Shown piece by piece: positions 47,124 to 57,148 of a stretch of 64,000 nt of DNA; position 1 is the first letter of the stretch, and every line of letters starts with the position of its first letter. Origin of the DNA: Holothuria scabra. Taxonomy: Eukaryota; Echinodermata; Holothuroidea; Aspidochirotida; Holothuriidae. The notes beneath the pieces were generated by a model that was not told where the DNA came from, ran no database searches, and worked only from the letters and a program-made list of their open reading frames with translations. The position numbers were made by a program, and so were the translations under genes. Location: the NCBI GenBank assembly GCA_037179385.1, contig CM074196.1, positions 29,161,986 through 29,225,985 on the forward strand, given 5' to 3'.

Positions 47124-49085
47124 CAGTGCCATACCCAGGATTTCTCTGAAGGGAGAGGGCCATGCAGTATGTTGCGTGATAGCCGGTCCGGGAGGGTCAA
47201 AGGAGAGGGGCTGCCCCCCTCCCCTTGAAAAGATTGGAAAAATTAGGTGTCCTTGTATGCAATCTGGTGCTACATATGGTACAGTTTGAAGTAAATATTG
47301 TGTTAAAATATTTACGTATTGTTAGGAACTACAGAAAAAATTGGCATCCGTGAGGGGGAACATGGCCCACTCCCCTGTGTACGCCACTGTAGCTCTCGTT
47401 AAAGATCCAGCAACCCTAGGCTGAAAAATAAGGTGTCCTATCTGGTGCTATTTATTATACATTTTGAAGTATAATTTGTGTTAAAATATTTAAGTATTTT
47501 TAGGAACTAAAGAATAAAATTGGCATCAGTGAGAGGGGTCTAAGGGAGGGGGATCCATCGTGCTTCACCATGTGACTGATTAAGACACCGCATTGATATA
47601 GTGACATACAGAACCCCGCTTTAAAGGACACCCAAGGGGCCTGATAAAGTGTTCTGCCAATTAAGCGGGGTTGTCCTGATAAGTGAATCAACTTAACATT
47701 ACGTTTTTGTTTGGGGGACTTTACAAGGTGGCCTCCTAGATGAGTGTCCTTGAAAGCGGGGTTGCACTGTGCATACATATACAGTGATGACGAAACCTGA
47801 GGTTTGGGGGCTCAGAACCCCAATGAGAAAAGTGAGTAGGCTAAAGCTATCTTCAGACAACGCCCCCCGCATATTTGCCAAGTGCAGAAAAGAGATCCAT
47901 ATTTCAAGGCTGGGTACATGCAGCCATCTGGAGGGCTTGTAACGACAAAAGTTTTCTTCTGCGCTGCGCGCCAACCGATGGCGGAGCTCCGCTTAGCTTC
48001 CTGGCACTCAGACCCCCACCCCCCAATATCTATTCCGTTCCGTGAGCCCGTACAAATATTTCATAATTGTTTTCGTGCCTACAACTTTTGAAATCCTGGC
48101 TACGCCCCTGGAAAACCTACTTATGTTAGCAATGGAATAAGCTATGAAGATGAGAGTTGTGTCAATGGGATTTATTTTCAAGTCTCTAAAATATATATTG
48201 TTTTAATTTTTGAATAAGGTACACTTTAACCATACCCGCAAACACATTGCCGAGGTGGGTAGCCTATATTCAAAATGTTATCTACTGTTTATTAGTCACA
48301 CAAAGGGCGAGCACATTGGGCCGTCGCCTGATTTGCAAAGGCTTCTTTAGTGGCCAATTCATTAAAAGATGAGTTGCTTTTGGGTTGACGACAGCTGTAC
48401 ACTGCCACCTTACTTAACACTCACCTTACTAAACTGCGACGACCCTAAATCCCCCCCCCTGACTTCACTCCAAATATTAAAGAATTTGGTATGTACAAAG
48501 AAGTCGAAGTTGAACAGGAGTGCTACTTCCATGCCGAAGTCAACCTTACTGTTGTAGCAGACAAAGGAAAACGGTTACTCTGAGGTAAACTTGACCGGAG
48601 TGCCACGCGTTAAAATGCGTTTCCAGATGAGTTTCTTTTTTCGTTTTATGCTTCATTTGCCCACCTGTTATTTTTAAAACTTTCATGGTGTACTTTGTTT
48701 TTGCTAAAGATTACCTTCAAACGAGGGTTATGAGCATTAGCGCATTTGGGGCCACCAGGCCATGTCCCCCTCGCTGATGTCTAATTTTCTTTTAGTAATT
48801 AAAATACGTAAAATTTCAATCGCAAATTTTACATCAAAAGGTAGCATATGTAGCCACAGATTGCTTACAAGGACATCTAATTTGTCAAAAAATTTTCAAA
48901 GGGGTATCCCTTTCCTTACACCCCTCCTCGGGCCAGTGATCACATAACGTACTGTATGCCACCGTCCCGGGAGAGAAGTCCTGGCTACGCCGCTGCTTAT
49001 GAGCTGATCTTTCTTGACAAAGGCATTCGTGTCATTCCTGTCTAGAGTTCAGCCCTATTAGTCGGGAAAAATCTCCAGCACTCCC
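47124..49085. mobile_element. Core of the foldback element: nested hAT-like termini
   Basis: Several hAT-style ends are visible: CAGTGCCATACCCAGGATTT at 47124, TGTACGCCACTG ending at 47390, AAATCCTGGCTACGCCCCTG ending at 48110, TCCTGGCTACGCCGCTG ending near 48995, and CTTGGGACGCCCCTGG near 49105. The 47124 and 48110 ends pair as inverted repeats, and 47124 with 47390 pair almost as well (both contain GGGCCATG inside). Segments 47235-47360 and 47420-47540 are direct repeats of each other (GGTGTCC, ATCTGGTGCTA, GTGTTAAAATATTTA, TTGGCATC). A pair CAGAACCCCGCTTTAAAGGA (47610) / CCTTGAAAGCGGGGTTGCACTG (to 47770) marks a further small MITE. No clean target duplications were found. Confidence 0.6.
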
Positions 49086-49299
49086 ACTCCCCGATCCTTG
49101 GGACGCCCCTGGGCAGGCAGTAATACGGTAATAAACGGATACTTTCCGCTGCCACATTGCTACTACTTTAAAACCCATCGTCACAACTGAAAAGGCTGCC
49201 GGTCCTACTTTAGCAATCATAGATACAAATCACGAAACCGATGTTTTCGACAATATTTGCCCTTTTTGCGTTCCAAATATTGGCGGGAAACACGTGATT

Positions 49300-49965
49300 G
49301 ATAAACTGAGTTTTTCAAACACGTGGTTGATAAACAGAGTTTATCGAAAAACTGTGTTTTTCGATCGATAAACAGAGTTTTTCGAAAAACTGTGTTTTTC
49401 GGTCGATAAACAGAGTTTATCGAAAAACCGTGTTTATCGAAAAACTCAGTTTTTCGGTCGATAAACAGAGTTTTTCGAAAAACAGTGTTTTTCGGTCGAT
49501 AAACAGAGTTTTTCGAAAAACAGAGTTTTTCGGTCGATAAACAGAGTTTATCGAAAAACCGTGTTTATCGAAAAACTGTGTTTTTCGCTCGATAAACAGA
49601 GTTTTTCGAAAAACAGTGTTTTTCGGTCGATAAACAGAGTTTTTCGAAAAACAGAGTTTTTCGCTCGATAAACAGAGTTTATCGAAAAACCGTGTTTATC
49701 GAAAAACTGTGTTTTTCGCTCGATAAACAGAGTTTATCGAAAAACAGTGTTTTTCGGTCGATAAACAGAGTTTTTCGAAAAACAGAGTTTTTCGGTCGAT
49801 AAACAGAGTTTATCGAAAAACCGTGTTTATCGAAAAACTGTGTTTTTCGCTCGATAAACAGAGTTTATCGAAAAACTGTGTTTTTCGGTCGATAAACAGA
49901 GTTTTTCGCGATAAACTCGGTTTTTCGATCGAAAAACAGAGTTTATCGGCGAAAAACTCAGTTTA
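49300..49965. repeat. Right arm: inverted copy of the palindromic repeat tract
   Basis: Same words in reverse orientation (CGATAAACAGAGTTTATCG, AAAACCGTGTTTATCG, CTGTGTTTTTCGCTCG). The landmark AAAACCGTGTTTATCG recurs near 49559, 49689 and 49820, the same 130-131-bp higher-order period as the left arm. Confidence 0.92.
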
Positions 49966-49999
49966 TCGAATTATTGAACATTTAGCTTGCCATATACGT

Positions 50000-50790
50000 T
50001 CGCACGCACGTCTGATGGTTTGTTTTCTCGTAATTTGCAGAGCAACAAACAGCGTACTTGATGCGAACCCTTAAACTGCGTAGCAGGTTTGCAAACTCCG
50101 TATGTGATGTGAAGAAGCGTAACACTCTTTGACGAAATGTTCCGTTTGCTTAGGGACTGGGAGAGGACGCTAAGCAGTAAATACCATAGCTATGGCAAAA
50201 TATACAAACGTTCGTTCAAGTCTAGAGGGTCCGTAGAGACTAAGGGTTCAACCATAGAGAAGGATCGGAAGGATATTATTGTCTAAAATAGGCTGATAGG
50301 TGATTATGATAGCCTCTACCTGATTTTTCCAGGTAAAAGTTGGCCAAATCCGTTCACGTGCAGGTTCGTCCAACAGATGAGCAATAGCAAGCACGGTTTT
50401 ACGAGGGGAGCCGGGGGGGGGGGGGCGTTGGGGAGTAAATCCCGCGCCCTCTCCCCCAAATGAAAACCCAGAATAAGTTTCCCGAAAGTGAGGAGGCTCA
50501 AGTTGGGACAATTGAAATCGTTTATCCTTGCTTTAGTCGTAGAACTGGTGGAATGATCAGGGAACTTTTTTATTTTACATAACTGCAGTCGAAAGGCCTC
50601 CGAATACTTCAGCTATTTCAAGAGGTAGGCCTACAGTGTCTTCATTTAAATTATAGGGAGTATAAAACTGTATGCTGGCTAAAAATTATCTCAGAATTCG
50701 TAGCAAAAGTACTGTAGAAGTTTACAAATGGTTTACAAGTCTTTAAAAAATTATTTTAAAACAAAATTTTCGTCGAAGTATTGATGTAGG
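50000..50790. other. Spacer between foldback element and LINE
   Basis: Contains a G run at 50412-50425 and no recognisable gene. The minus-strand frames at 50248-50511 are proline- and glycine-rich by-products of the G/C run. Confidence 0.4.
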
Positions 50791-51527
50791 CTATAAATGT
50801 CAGCCACCGTGTAAGATACACGGCAATATTGACCTTGTTCTCTCACAATTTTCGGGCAACCAGTTTGTCTCACTTAGGCCCTGCTGAGGCGTGGATTGTT
50901 TTCAGGGATGTTGTTTCTGACACAAGAAAGTTGTGGTTAAAAATAGGCCTGTTTGGATTGCTGGAGAGGTTCTTAGAGCAACTAGGAAGAAACGTAAGTA
51001 TTGGCGTCGCTGTAGGGCCAGTAATACTAGCCCAGGTAACTTAGCAGCTTACAAGGAGCAGGAAGTCAATTAATAAATTTGGTAAATGGAACTAAAACTA
51101 GGTTTGAAAAGCAGTTGGCCAAGGAGGTTAAGATTAACCCAAATCTTTGCATGCCTATGTGAGGTCTAATTAGCAGAAACTTAAGGAAAGTGTGGGGCGC
51201 CTCTTAAAGGTGATGATAATACTTTGGTTAGTGACCATTATCAGAATACTTGCTAAATGACTATCCGTTTTTACCAAGGAATCATCTTTGTTCGGGACTT
51301 GTAGGGGTTCTGATGTCTCTTCTTCAATCAGTTATGTCATTTTTTCAGAGGAACAGGTTTGTAGAAAGTTAAAGAGTTTGAAGGCTAGAAAGGCCCCTGG
51401 GCCAGATGGGGTCCACCCAGCCATTTTACGTGAATGCTCAGAGATTTTTTCAGTTCCTCTTTCCATCCTTTTTCAGAAGTGTATGGATTCAAGTTTTTAA
51501 TTGTTCCTACTTACTGGCGGGTAGCAA

Positions 51528-51840
51528 CCCTGGTAGCATTCCCATATGGGCCCCACATGGGCCCCATGCATATCGACAAACATATGGGGCCCATATACCT
51601 TTTGCACCCAAGACCCATATGGAACCCATATGGGCCATCCCAGTAAACCCATATGATGCATACGGGATAGTGCTGGGACCCAATTGGGCAATTGCCCCAT
51701 ATGGGCCCAGTACTATCCCATACGGGCATAAGAGCATACTGGGTTGGCCCGTATGGGCCTCATACGGGTCTTGGGTGCAAAATAATATGGGACCCATATG
51801 GTTTGACGTATATGGGGCCCACATGGGAATGCTACCTGGG
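51528..51840. mobile_element. 313-bp near-complete palindrome built of CCCATATGGG words
   Basis: The two halves are inverted copies of each other around GGGCAATTGCCC at 51686-51697. Ends are CCCTGGTAGCATTCCCATAT and, reverse-complemented, CCCAGGTAGCATTCCCATGT. It is filled with CCCATATGGG, CCCATACGGG and GGGCCC words. It lies inside the LINE between codons for YWRVA and VTPIFKKG; removing it (and two A bases) restores the frame. Open frames here on both strands, rich in MGPHMGP and YGPH, are consequences of the palindromic words. Superfamily unknown. Confidence 0.9.
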
Positions 51841-51960
51841 AAATGTTACTCCAATTTTTAAGAAGGGGGATCGAAGTATGCCTTGCAATTACCGACAGGC
51901 CTGTCAGTTTAAACTGTGTTGTGTGCAGAGTTATGGAATCTTTTATTAAGGATAGTTTAC

Positions 51961-52259
51961 TTAAAGGGGCAATCCTCTCACCCCAAACTACACTTTTAGT
52001 ATAGGGTAACAGAAACTCTCAATTGGCTCAGCTTTTTGATTGACTGCCAATTCAAACAATGCAGAGTACCAAAACTTAAATTACACAGCACGAACTGTTC
52101 TGATAGTGTTTTGATTATACACATTGAGCTTTCTATATTCACCCTGAAGCAATAAAATGAGATTTTGTCTGGAGGAGGGTGAATTTCAGACAATTGTGGG
52201 AGGGGCTTAATTAAGAAGGTTAGTTGGTACTGTTTGGGATGAGAAAATTGTGCCTTTAA
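51961..52259. mobile_element. TTAA-MITE family A, copy 5, nested in the LINE
   Basis: TTAA at 51961-51964 and 52256-52259; left end AGGGGCAATCCTCTCACCCC, right end GGGATGAGAAAATTGTGCCT. It lies in the LINE between the codons for the fragment ending IKDSLL and YLLDNELLN, splitting the reverse transcriptase. Confidence 0.94.
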
Positions 52260-52439
52260 GTATCTTTTAGATAACGAGTTACTTAATTTGTCACAACATG
52301 GCTTCCTGCTAAGCAGATCTTGCGTTACTAACTTACTGAGCTAGGCTTGAAGATGTCTCTTCATCTCTTGATTCTGGGTATGGCATTGATGTCATTTACC
52401 TTGACTTTCAAAGGCCTTTGATAAAGTTCCATTAGGTAG

Positions 52440-52599
52440 CAGAGGCCGCGGAGCCAATTTTGAAGTGCGGGGGCTAATCATCGAAGCTGCCCAATAGGCT
52501 ATGGCCAATAAAATAAATGCAGTTTAAGGAGGCCCAAAATGCCCACAGCAAAAAAGTGCGGAGGCCAAAGCCCTCTAGCCCCCGTATCCGCGGTCCTTG
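52440..52599. mobile_element. 160-bp MITE (CAGAGGCCGCGGA ends), nested in the LINE
   Basis: Left end CAGAGGCCGCGGAGCC and right end GTATCCGCGGTCCTTG are imperfect inverted repeats, flanked by GGTAG on both sides (52435-52439, 52600-52604). Deleting the element and one GGTAG restores an in-frame LINE reading VPLGRPMVELHRLG. hAT-like ends with a 5-bp visible duplication. Confidence 0.75.
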
Positions 52600-53925
52600 G
52601 GTAGGCCAATGGTTGAACTGCATAGGTTAGGGGTTAAGGGCAATTGTGCTGATTGGATAAATTCGTGGCTTCATGGTAGATCTCAGAGAGTTGATGTCAA
52701 TGGTAACTTCCCTTCTTGGAAAGAAATCACAAGTGGAGTACTGCAGGGTTCTGTTATTGGCCCACTTCTTTTCCTAATTTTCATCAATGCTATTGATAGT
52801 TCTCTTATATCTTGTATAAGTAAGTTTGCAGATGAAACTAAGCTTTATAGGAAGATTAGCATTTTGGATGGTGCCTTACTGCTGCAGAAAGATCTGGATA
52901 GCTTATTTTCTTGGTCTCAGACTTGGCAAAAGTCTTTTAATCGGATAAGTGTAAAGTCCTTCATTTTGATCCTAAAAGTTTTAGCTATGATTATAACATG
53001 AATGGTAGTGTTTTAAGTAATGTCACCTTCGAGAAAGATCTGGGTATTGTAGTAATTACTAGGGATTTAAAGTCATCAAGGCAGTGTGCAGCCACTGCTA
53101 CAAAGGCTAATAGAGTGCTTGGATTGATCAAGAGGAATTTCATCAATTTTAATATAAGGACATTGTACTTAATTTGTATAAGCAGTTGGTAAGACCCCAT
53201 CTTGACTATGCAGCTCAGGCTTGGAGCCCCTTCTATGAAAAGGACAAGTTTCTTTCAGAGCAAGGTCAAAGGAGAGCCTCTCGCCTTATACATGAGGTTA
53301 GAAATCTACCTTATCATGCTAGGCTTAAACATCTTGGGCTTATCACTTTGGAGCTGAGAAGGATTAAGGGGGGGGGGCATGCTCCAGGTTTACAAGTTTC
53401 TTTCTGAAAGAAATCCCCTTTTGACTTGTAGTTATTTAAGTGTTCAAAGTAATTCTTGGGTGCGTGGGCATTGTAAAAAGCTGGAAAAGCCTTTTGCGAG
53501 GCTTGTCATTAGGAAGTTTAGTTTCTCCCACAGAGTTGTCAACGAGTGGAATTGTCTGCCAGATTGGGTAGCTAACTCCCCGTCAGTTAACTGCTTTAAG
53601 GTTAACATTTACCTCCCGGACAGAGATCAAAACGCTGCCTAGAACCCCAGTACAACTTAAACCCAGACATGTATGAGGTTTGCTCTTCGTTGACATCGAT
53701 TTTAAAGAAAATATGGTTCTATTAGGCCTTATTCCCATTAACTGTTGGAGTTGTGTATGTTGTGGAGGGGTCGCTTGGAGATTTACATATCACTGTGGGG
53801 TGCTACATGATTGAGGTTTACTACAATCTAAGCATTTTCCTGATTGGGAATGTAGAATCTAAACCTGGGCAACTATTTTTAGCTTTTGTTTGCAATTAAA
53901 TGTTCATTTTAATAAAAAAAAAAAA

Positions 53926-55139
53926 TGAGCAGATTGCAAAATTGAACAAGATTACCAGACTGAACGAACTATTTTCCTTTTGCTAGTTGTTACTAGTTCA
54001 TACTGTATTATTATCTAAGGCATACTAACTGAAGCTCTCCCAAGGTTTCTGAAACTTTGTTGTCGTTTTATAACACAATTTTTCAAAGTCTAGAGCTTAC
54101 TTGTATATTTGCCAAAATATTGATTTTTTTTTTAAATTTAAACATATGGTGTCACTAGATGATCTGGTGCTACAAATAGCAAATTTTCGATTTTGTCATT
54201 TCCAGAGCTCGAAAAGGTTAACCAAACTGATTTATGATGGACCGTCACGGGTCTTCTACATTCGTAACACTTTTTTTAGTTTCTCCATCTTTGGTCGGAA
54301 AAGCCAATATTTATCATCCAGTGTAAATGTATGATTTGCATCTTATGTCTAAGAGTGTAAAATGCCAACTGAATATTTTCTTGACGTCACACTGACATAC
54401 ATTTTTCTATCGGATAGTGGAGTCCGATAAAATCTGTCTATCGATGTGACGTCACAAAATAATTGGCATGAATTTAATTTTCATGGTCCTGAGGTACAAC
54501 TTACACACTTACATATGTTGAGTAATTTTTGGCTCTTTCCGATCAGAGATGTAAAAGATTTTAACAAAACCCCGCAAAATCGGATCGGAATAGCATCCGA
54601 ATTCGTTGAAGTGATGTGACCGCGACTTATCGCCATCCGTTTGGCGTCCAAACAGATCGTCTGAACAGCTATTTTCTTCCCATGACGGACAGATTCGCTG
54701 CAAAATACTGGCAAATAATTTCCATAACTTTCCTGCAATCTTAAAATATCTTTTTATTTTTGTTCTTTTAATTTACAGCTATTTTAACAGCAATCTGCTC
54801 GAGACTCTTCTTGGGATGAAGAGGTAATCACAAAATCTGCCTCAGTTTGTTAAATTATTTAAGAGATAGCTTGTTACTGCAGCAATATTGGGAATTTTTT
54901 AAAATTACTTTGTACATTTTTTTTAAGACAACAGTTACAAGGGATCAAAAGTCTGGTTCGGTCAGCATTATAAATTATTAAATTGAATGAAAGTTGTTAC
55001 GAACCTTATGGAGATTATTGATATAAATAATAAAGATCCCTGAGGAATACCACATGTAAAATTTACACTTTGTCCTTTGTAGCATTACTTTAAGTCGATG
55101 CAATTTATGTTTGCCTTTTCGTCTTCAGCTTTAACAATT
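53926..55139. other. Intergenic sequence with paired TGACGTCA sites
   Basis: Two perfect CRE-type palindromes TGACGTCA lie at 54382-54389 and 54447-54454, separated by TCTATCGGATA..TATCGATG. On the minus strand 54525-54687 has an acceptor-like TATTTTGCAG and donor-like GTAAGTGTG around an open reading stretch (RICPSWEENSCSDDLFGRQT and onward). It could be an exon of an unknown gene but has no family match. Confidence 0.35.
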
Positions 55140-55250
55140 AGCGTATCCCGCGGGGCGGACGAACTTTTTCGTCCAACTCATCGCTACGGAATCTGAGGGA
55201 CGGCAGCCTTAAGGGGCCTGCAGTCAAAGAGACGCTACGCAGGCTACAAA
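55140..55250 (-). mobile_element. Short derivative of element G
   Basis: Reverse-complemented, it reads TAGCCTGCGTAGCGTCTC at one end and CGTAGCGATGAGTTGGACGA then GTCCGCCCCGCGGGATACGC at the other. These are the two ends of the 1.24-kb element at 21913-23147, but only about 110 bp apart. An internal deletion derivative (inference). Confidence 0.65.
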
Positions 55251-56129
55251 TAGCGATGCCTCAGGTCAGCCCGTCATTGATCACATAACGCAGTAACATA
55301 GTTAATGGTGAAGGATCTGATGTAATACAGTAAGAAAAATAAAATTTAGATGACAAACCTTAAATTCAATAGTGACAGAATGCGCCCAACATATTCTACG
55401 GTGCGTTCGCGGACAGGTATAACTAAACACTGAAAGCACAATTTTACAAATGTGAAAATGTTTGCCCTGATATTCGTCTTTTCTGAACCTAACCAGGGAC
55501 TTCTGGCGAAACCTGTGCTGCACACCGCATTAAATTATCACATTAGAAATGGTTACTCCAGTTGTTTCTTAGCTCGCATGCCATCTTTAGTAGGGGGTTA
55601 TGGGGGACCTATACGCTTAGGCACATATTGGCCCTTTAGCGCCAACTCCCTAGCATCTTTATGCGTGATAAATCTATCATTCTTGTCATTCAGTAAGTTT
55701 AAAGACACAAATTTACACTAAAGAAAAGGAGTGGGAGATGCTTCTATAACTTCCGGCATCATCCAGCATACATATATGATATTAAGTACCTGTTCGATTT
55801 CAGAGCTCTGTGCGAAGATCTCAGTGGGTGGGGCAGACACTTTCTTTAAAAAAAAATAAAAAAAAAACTTTCAGTTAAAGCAGGGAACTATTGGCATATC
55901 TCACAGACAAAGTTGATTGACCTAAAATTAAGCAGAAATTCTTCAACTTTCAGATGGTGAAAACTGCAACCCAATAGCAATGGTGCGACGCAATAGCGAC
56001 CGTTCGGAAGCCATAAATTTTCAAAGTAATGTATTTTTTTATTTTCATTTAGTGCTCTTTGGGAAATCTATGATGTCATCGAGGCACATTTATTTAATGC
56101 AACTTTAAATTATTTAATAATTTGATGAT
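55251..56129. other. Intergenic sequence, nothing identified
   Basis: The plus-strand 89-codon open frame at 55452-55721 has no recognised domain, and the minus-strand 73-codon frame overlaps it. I do not call either a gene. Confidence 0.4.
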
Positions 56130-56137
56130 GCTCCACG

Positions 56138-57005
56138 CATAGGCGTAGGAAGCGGGGGGGGGGAGGGGTGACACCCCCACGGTGAAAAATGAGGGGCGGA
56201 AGCATGCTTCCGCCCGTCCCCCCCCCCATTTCCCGGGTCAGAATTTTTTTTTTTTCAATACCCCCAAAAAACTAAAATTTCGGAAATTTCCTATTTGAGA
56301 CACCAGTCAAATACAGTGCGGTTTCCCAACTTTTTCTTTTATTCTAAAGTTAATAAAAGCTCCATATTTGTAATTGTTAGTTTTAAATAGGCAAAATTTT
56401 CCTCCCGTTCGCGCGCCCTAAATTGCAACCCTTAATGCAGTAATTGGTGGCTCATAAAGCATTCAATGGTAAACTTTTCCGAGTCGCTACAGTGCCGTTC
56501 CCCTAAAATTTTCTTCAATGAAGGCTTCTAAATTTTCAATTCAATATTTTGTCTTAAAAAGGCAACAAAGTTTCGGAGCTTTTTGAATGTCGCGGAGAAG
56601 CTTCAATCCTCACTCCTTAGATAACATCATGTAACAACAATGATCTTCAGTCCACATACTATCTAAGATATGCTAATAGGGAATGCAGACTCTTCGATAC
56701 CCCTTCCAAATATTCAAATATTCTTACAGGAAACCGTGAATCTAAACTATTTTCTGCAATGCAAGCTGCATATTTACAAATTTGTAAAAGGACCCAAATT
56801 TTCGGCAGTTCCTAACACAGTATATTTAAGTAGTGTTCACACTTAAGAAAAAGTCAGATTTTATTATTTTTAAAAAATTGTTCTTGTTCGTAGAAAAAGC
56901 GAAAAATTTAGAACAAAAATGTACCTTTTGGTCAATCGGGTGGGGTGAGGTGCATGGTCCAAAATCCCCCCCCCCCCCACTCTCATATTGCTTCCTACGC
57001 CACTG
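56138..57005. mobile_element. Non-autonomous hAT element, 868 bp (CAGTGGCGTAGGAAGC ends)
   Basis: Left end CATAGGCGTAGGAAGC and right end GCTTCCTACGCCACTG are inverted repeats, followed by long G or C runs. Flanking octamers GCTCCACG (56130-56137) and GCTGCACG (57006-57013) differ at one base, a slightly decayed 8-bp hAT duplication. No transposase. A second copy in the opposite orientation begins at 63391. Confidence 0.88.
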
Positions 57006-57117
57006 GCTGCACGAATGTTAAGCAATAATTTTTGCTTCACCCCTCTCTTATGGAGTAGAGTGACTGTTAGATATGAGGGGGGGGTATTCAAACAGTATCC
57101 AATTTCAAGGACAAACA

Positions 57118-57129
<12 letters not shown>

Positions 57130-57148
<19 letters not shown>

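Larger units (their letters stand above)
46101..49998. mobile_element. 3.9-kb foldback element with long arms of palindromic repeats (TU-like)
   Basis: The outer ends read ATGGCAAGCTAAATG..AATAATTCGATAAACTGAG on the left and, reverse-complemented, the same at the right end (49965-49998). Each arm then has about 0.7 kb of short palindromic words (AAACTCNGTTTATCG, CGAAAAACNCAGTTTTTCG). It continues into a matching inner single-copy part (GGAACGCAAAAAGGGCAAAT then ATTGTCG, GTGATTTGTATCTATG, GGCAGCGG). Arms are about 46101-47030 and 49085-49998; the unique core of about 2 kb has no transposase. The design matches foldback elements such as Drosophila FB and the TU elements of sea urchin, known for long inverted ends built of short tandem repeats. 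No target duplication found. Confidence 0.88.
50800..53925 (+). pseudogene. CR1/L2-like LINE remnant with three nested insertions
   Basis: Plus-strand pieces read in order. First comes the end of the endonuclease and linker (about 50810-51270). Then follow KLKSLKARKAPGPDGVHPAI (about 51370-51425), VTPIFKKGDRS (51846-51880) and DKVPLGRPMVELHRLGVKGN spanning an insertion (52425-52640). Next are GVLQGSVIGPLLFLIFINAI (52735-52795), KFADETKLYR (52825), KDLGIVVITRDLKSS, QLVRPHLDYAAQAWSPFYEK (about 53190-53240) and the C-terminal WNCLPD (53550). The catalytic box reads FADE instead of FADD, and frameshifts occur, so it is dead. Insertions at 51528-51840, 51961-52259 and 52440-52599 interrupt the frame. 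A short A run near 53915 may be the 3' end. Confidence 0.9.

Noticed and set aside
45189..50076. CGAACCCTTAAAC at 45189 and 50064, outside both ends of the foldback element, considered as a target duplication
   Set aside because: It lies 0.9 kb outside the left arm and 70 bp outside the right arm, so it cannot be a target duplication; probably chance.
51406..51861. A 151-codon frame rich in MGPH and YGP
   Set aside because: It lies across the palindromic element inserted into a LINE; equally long frames exist on the opposite strand.
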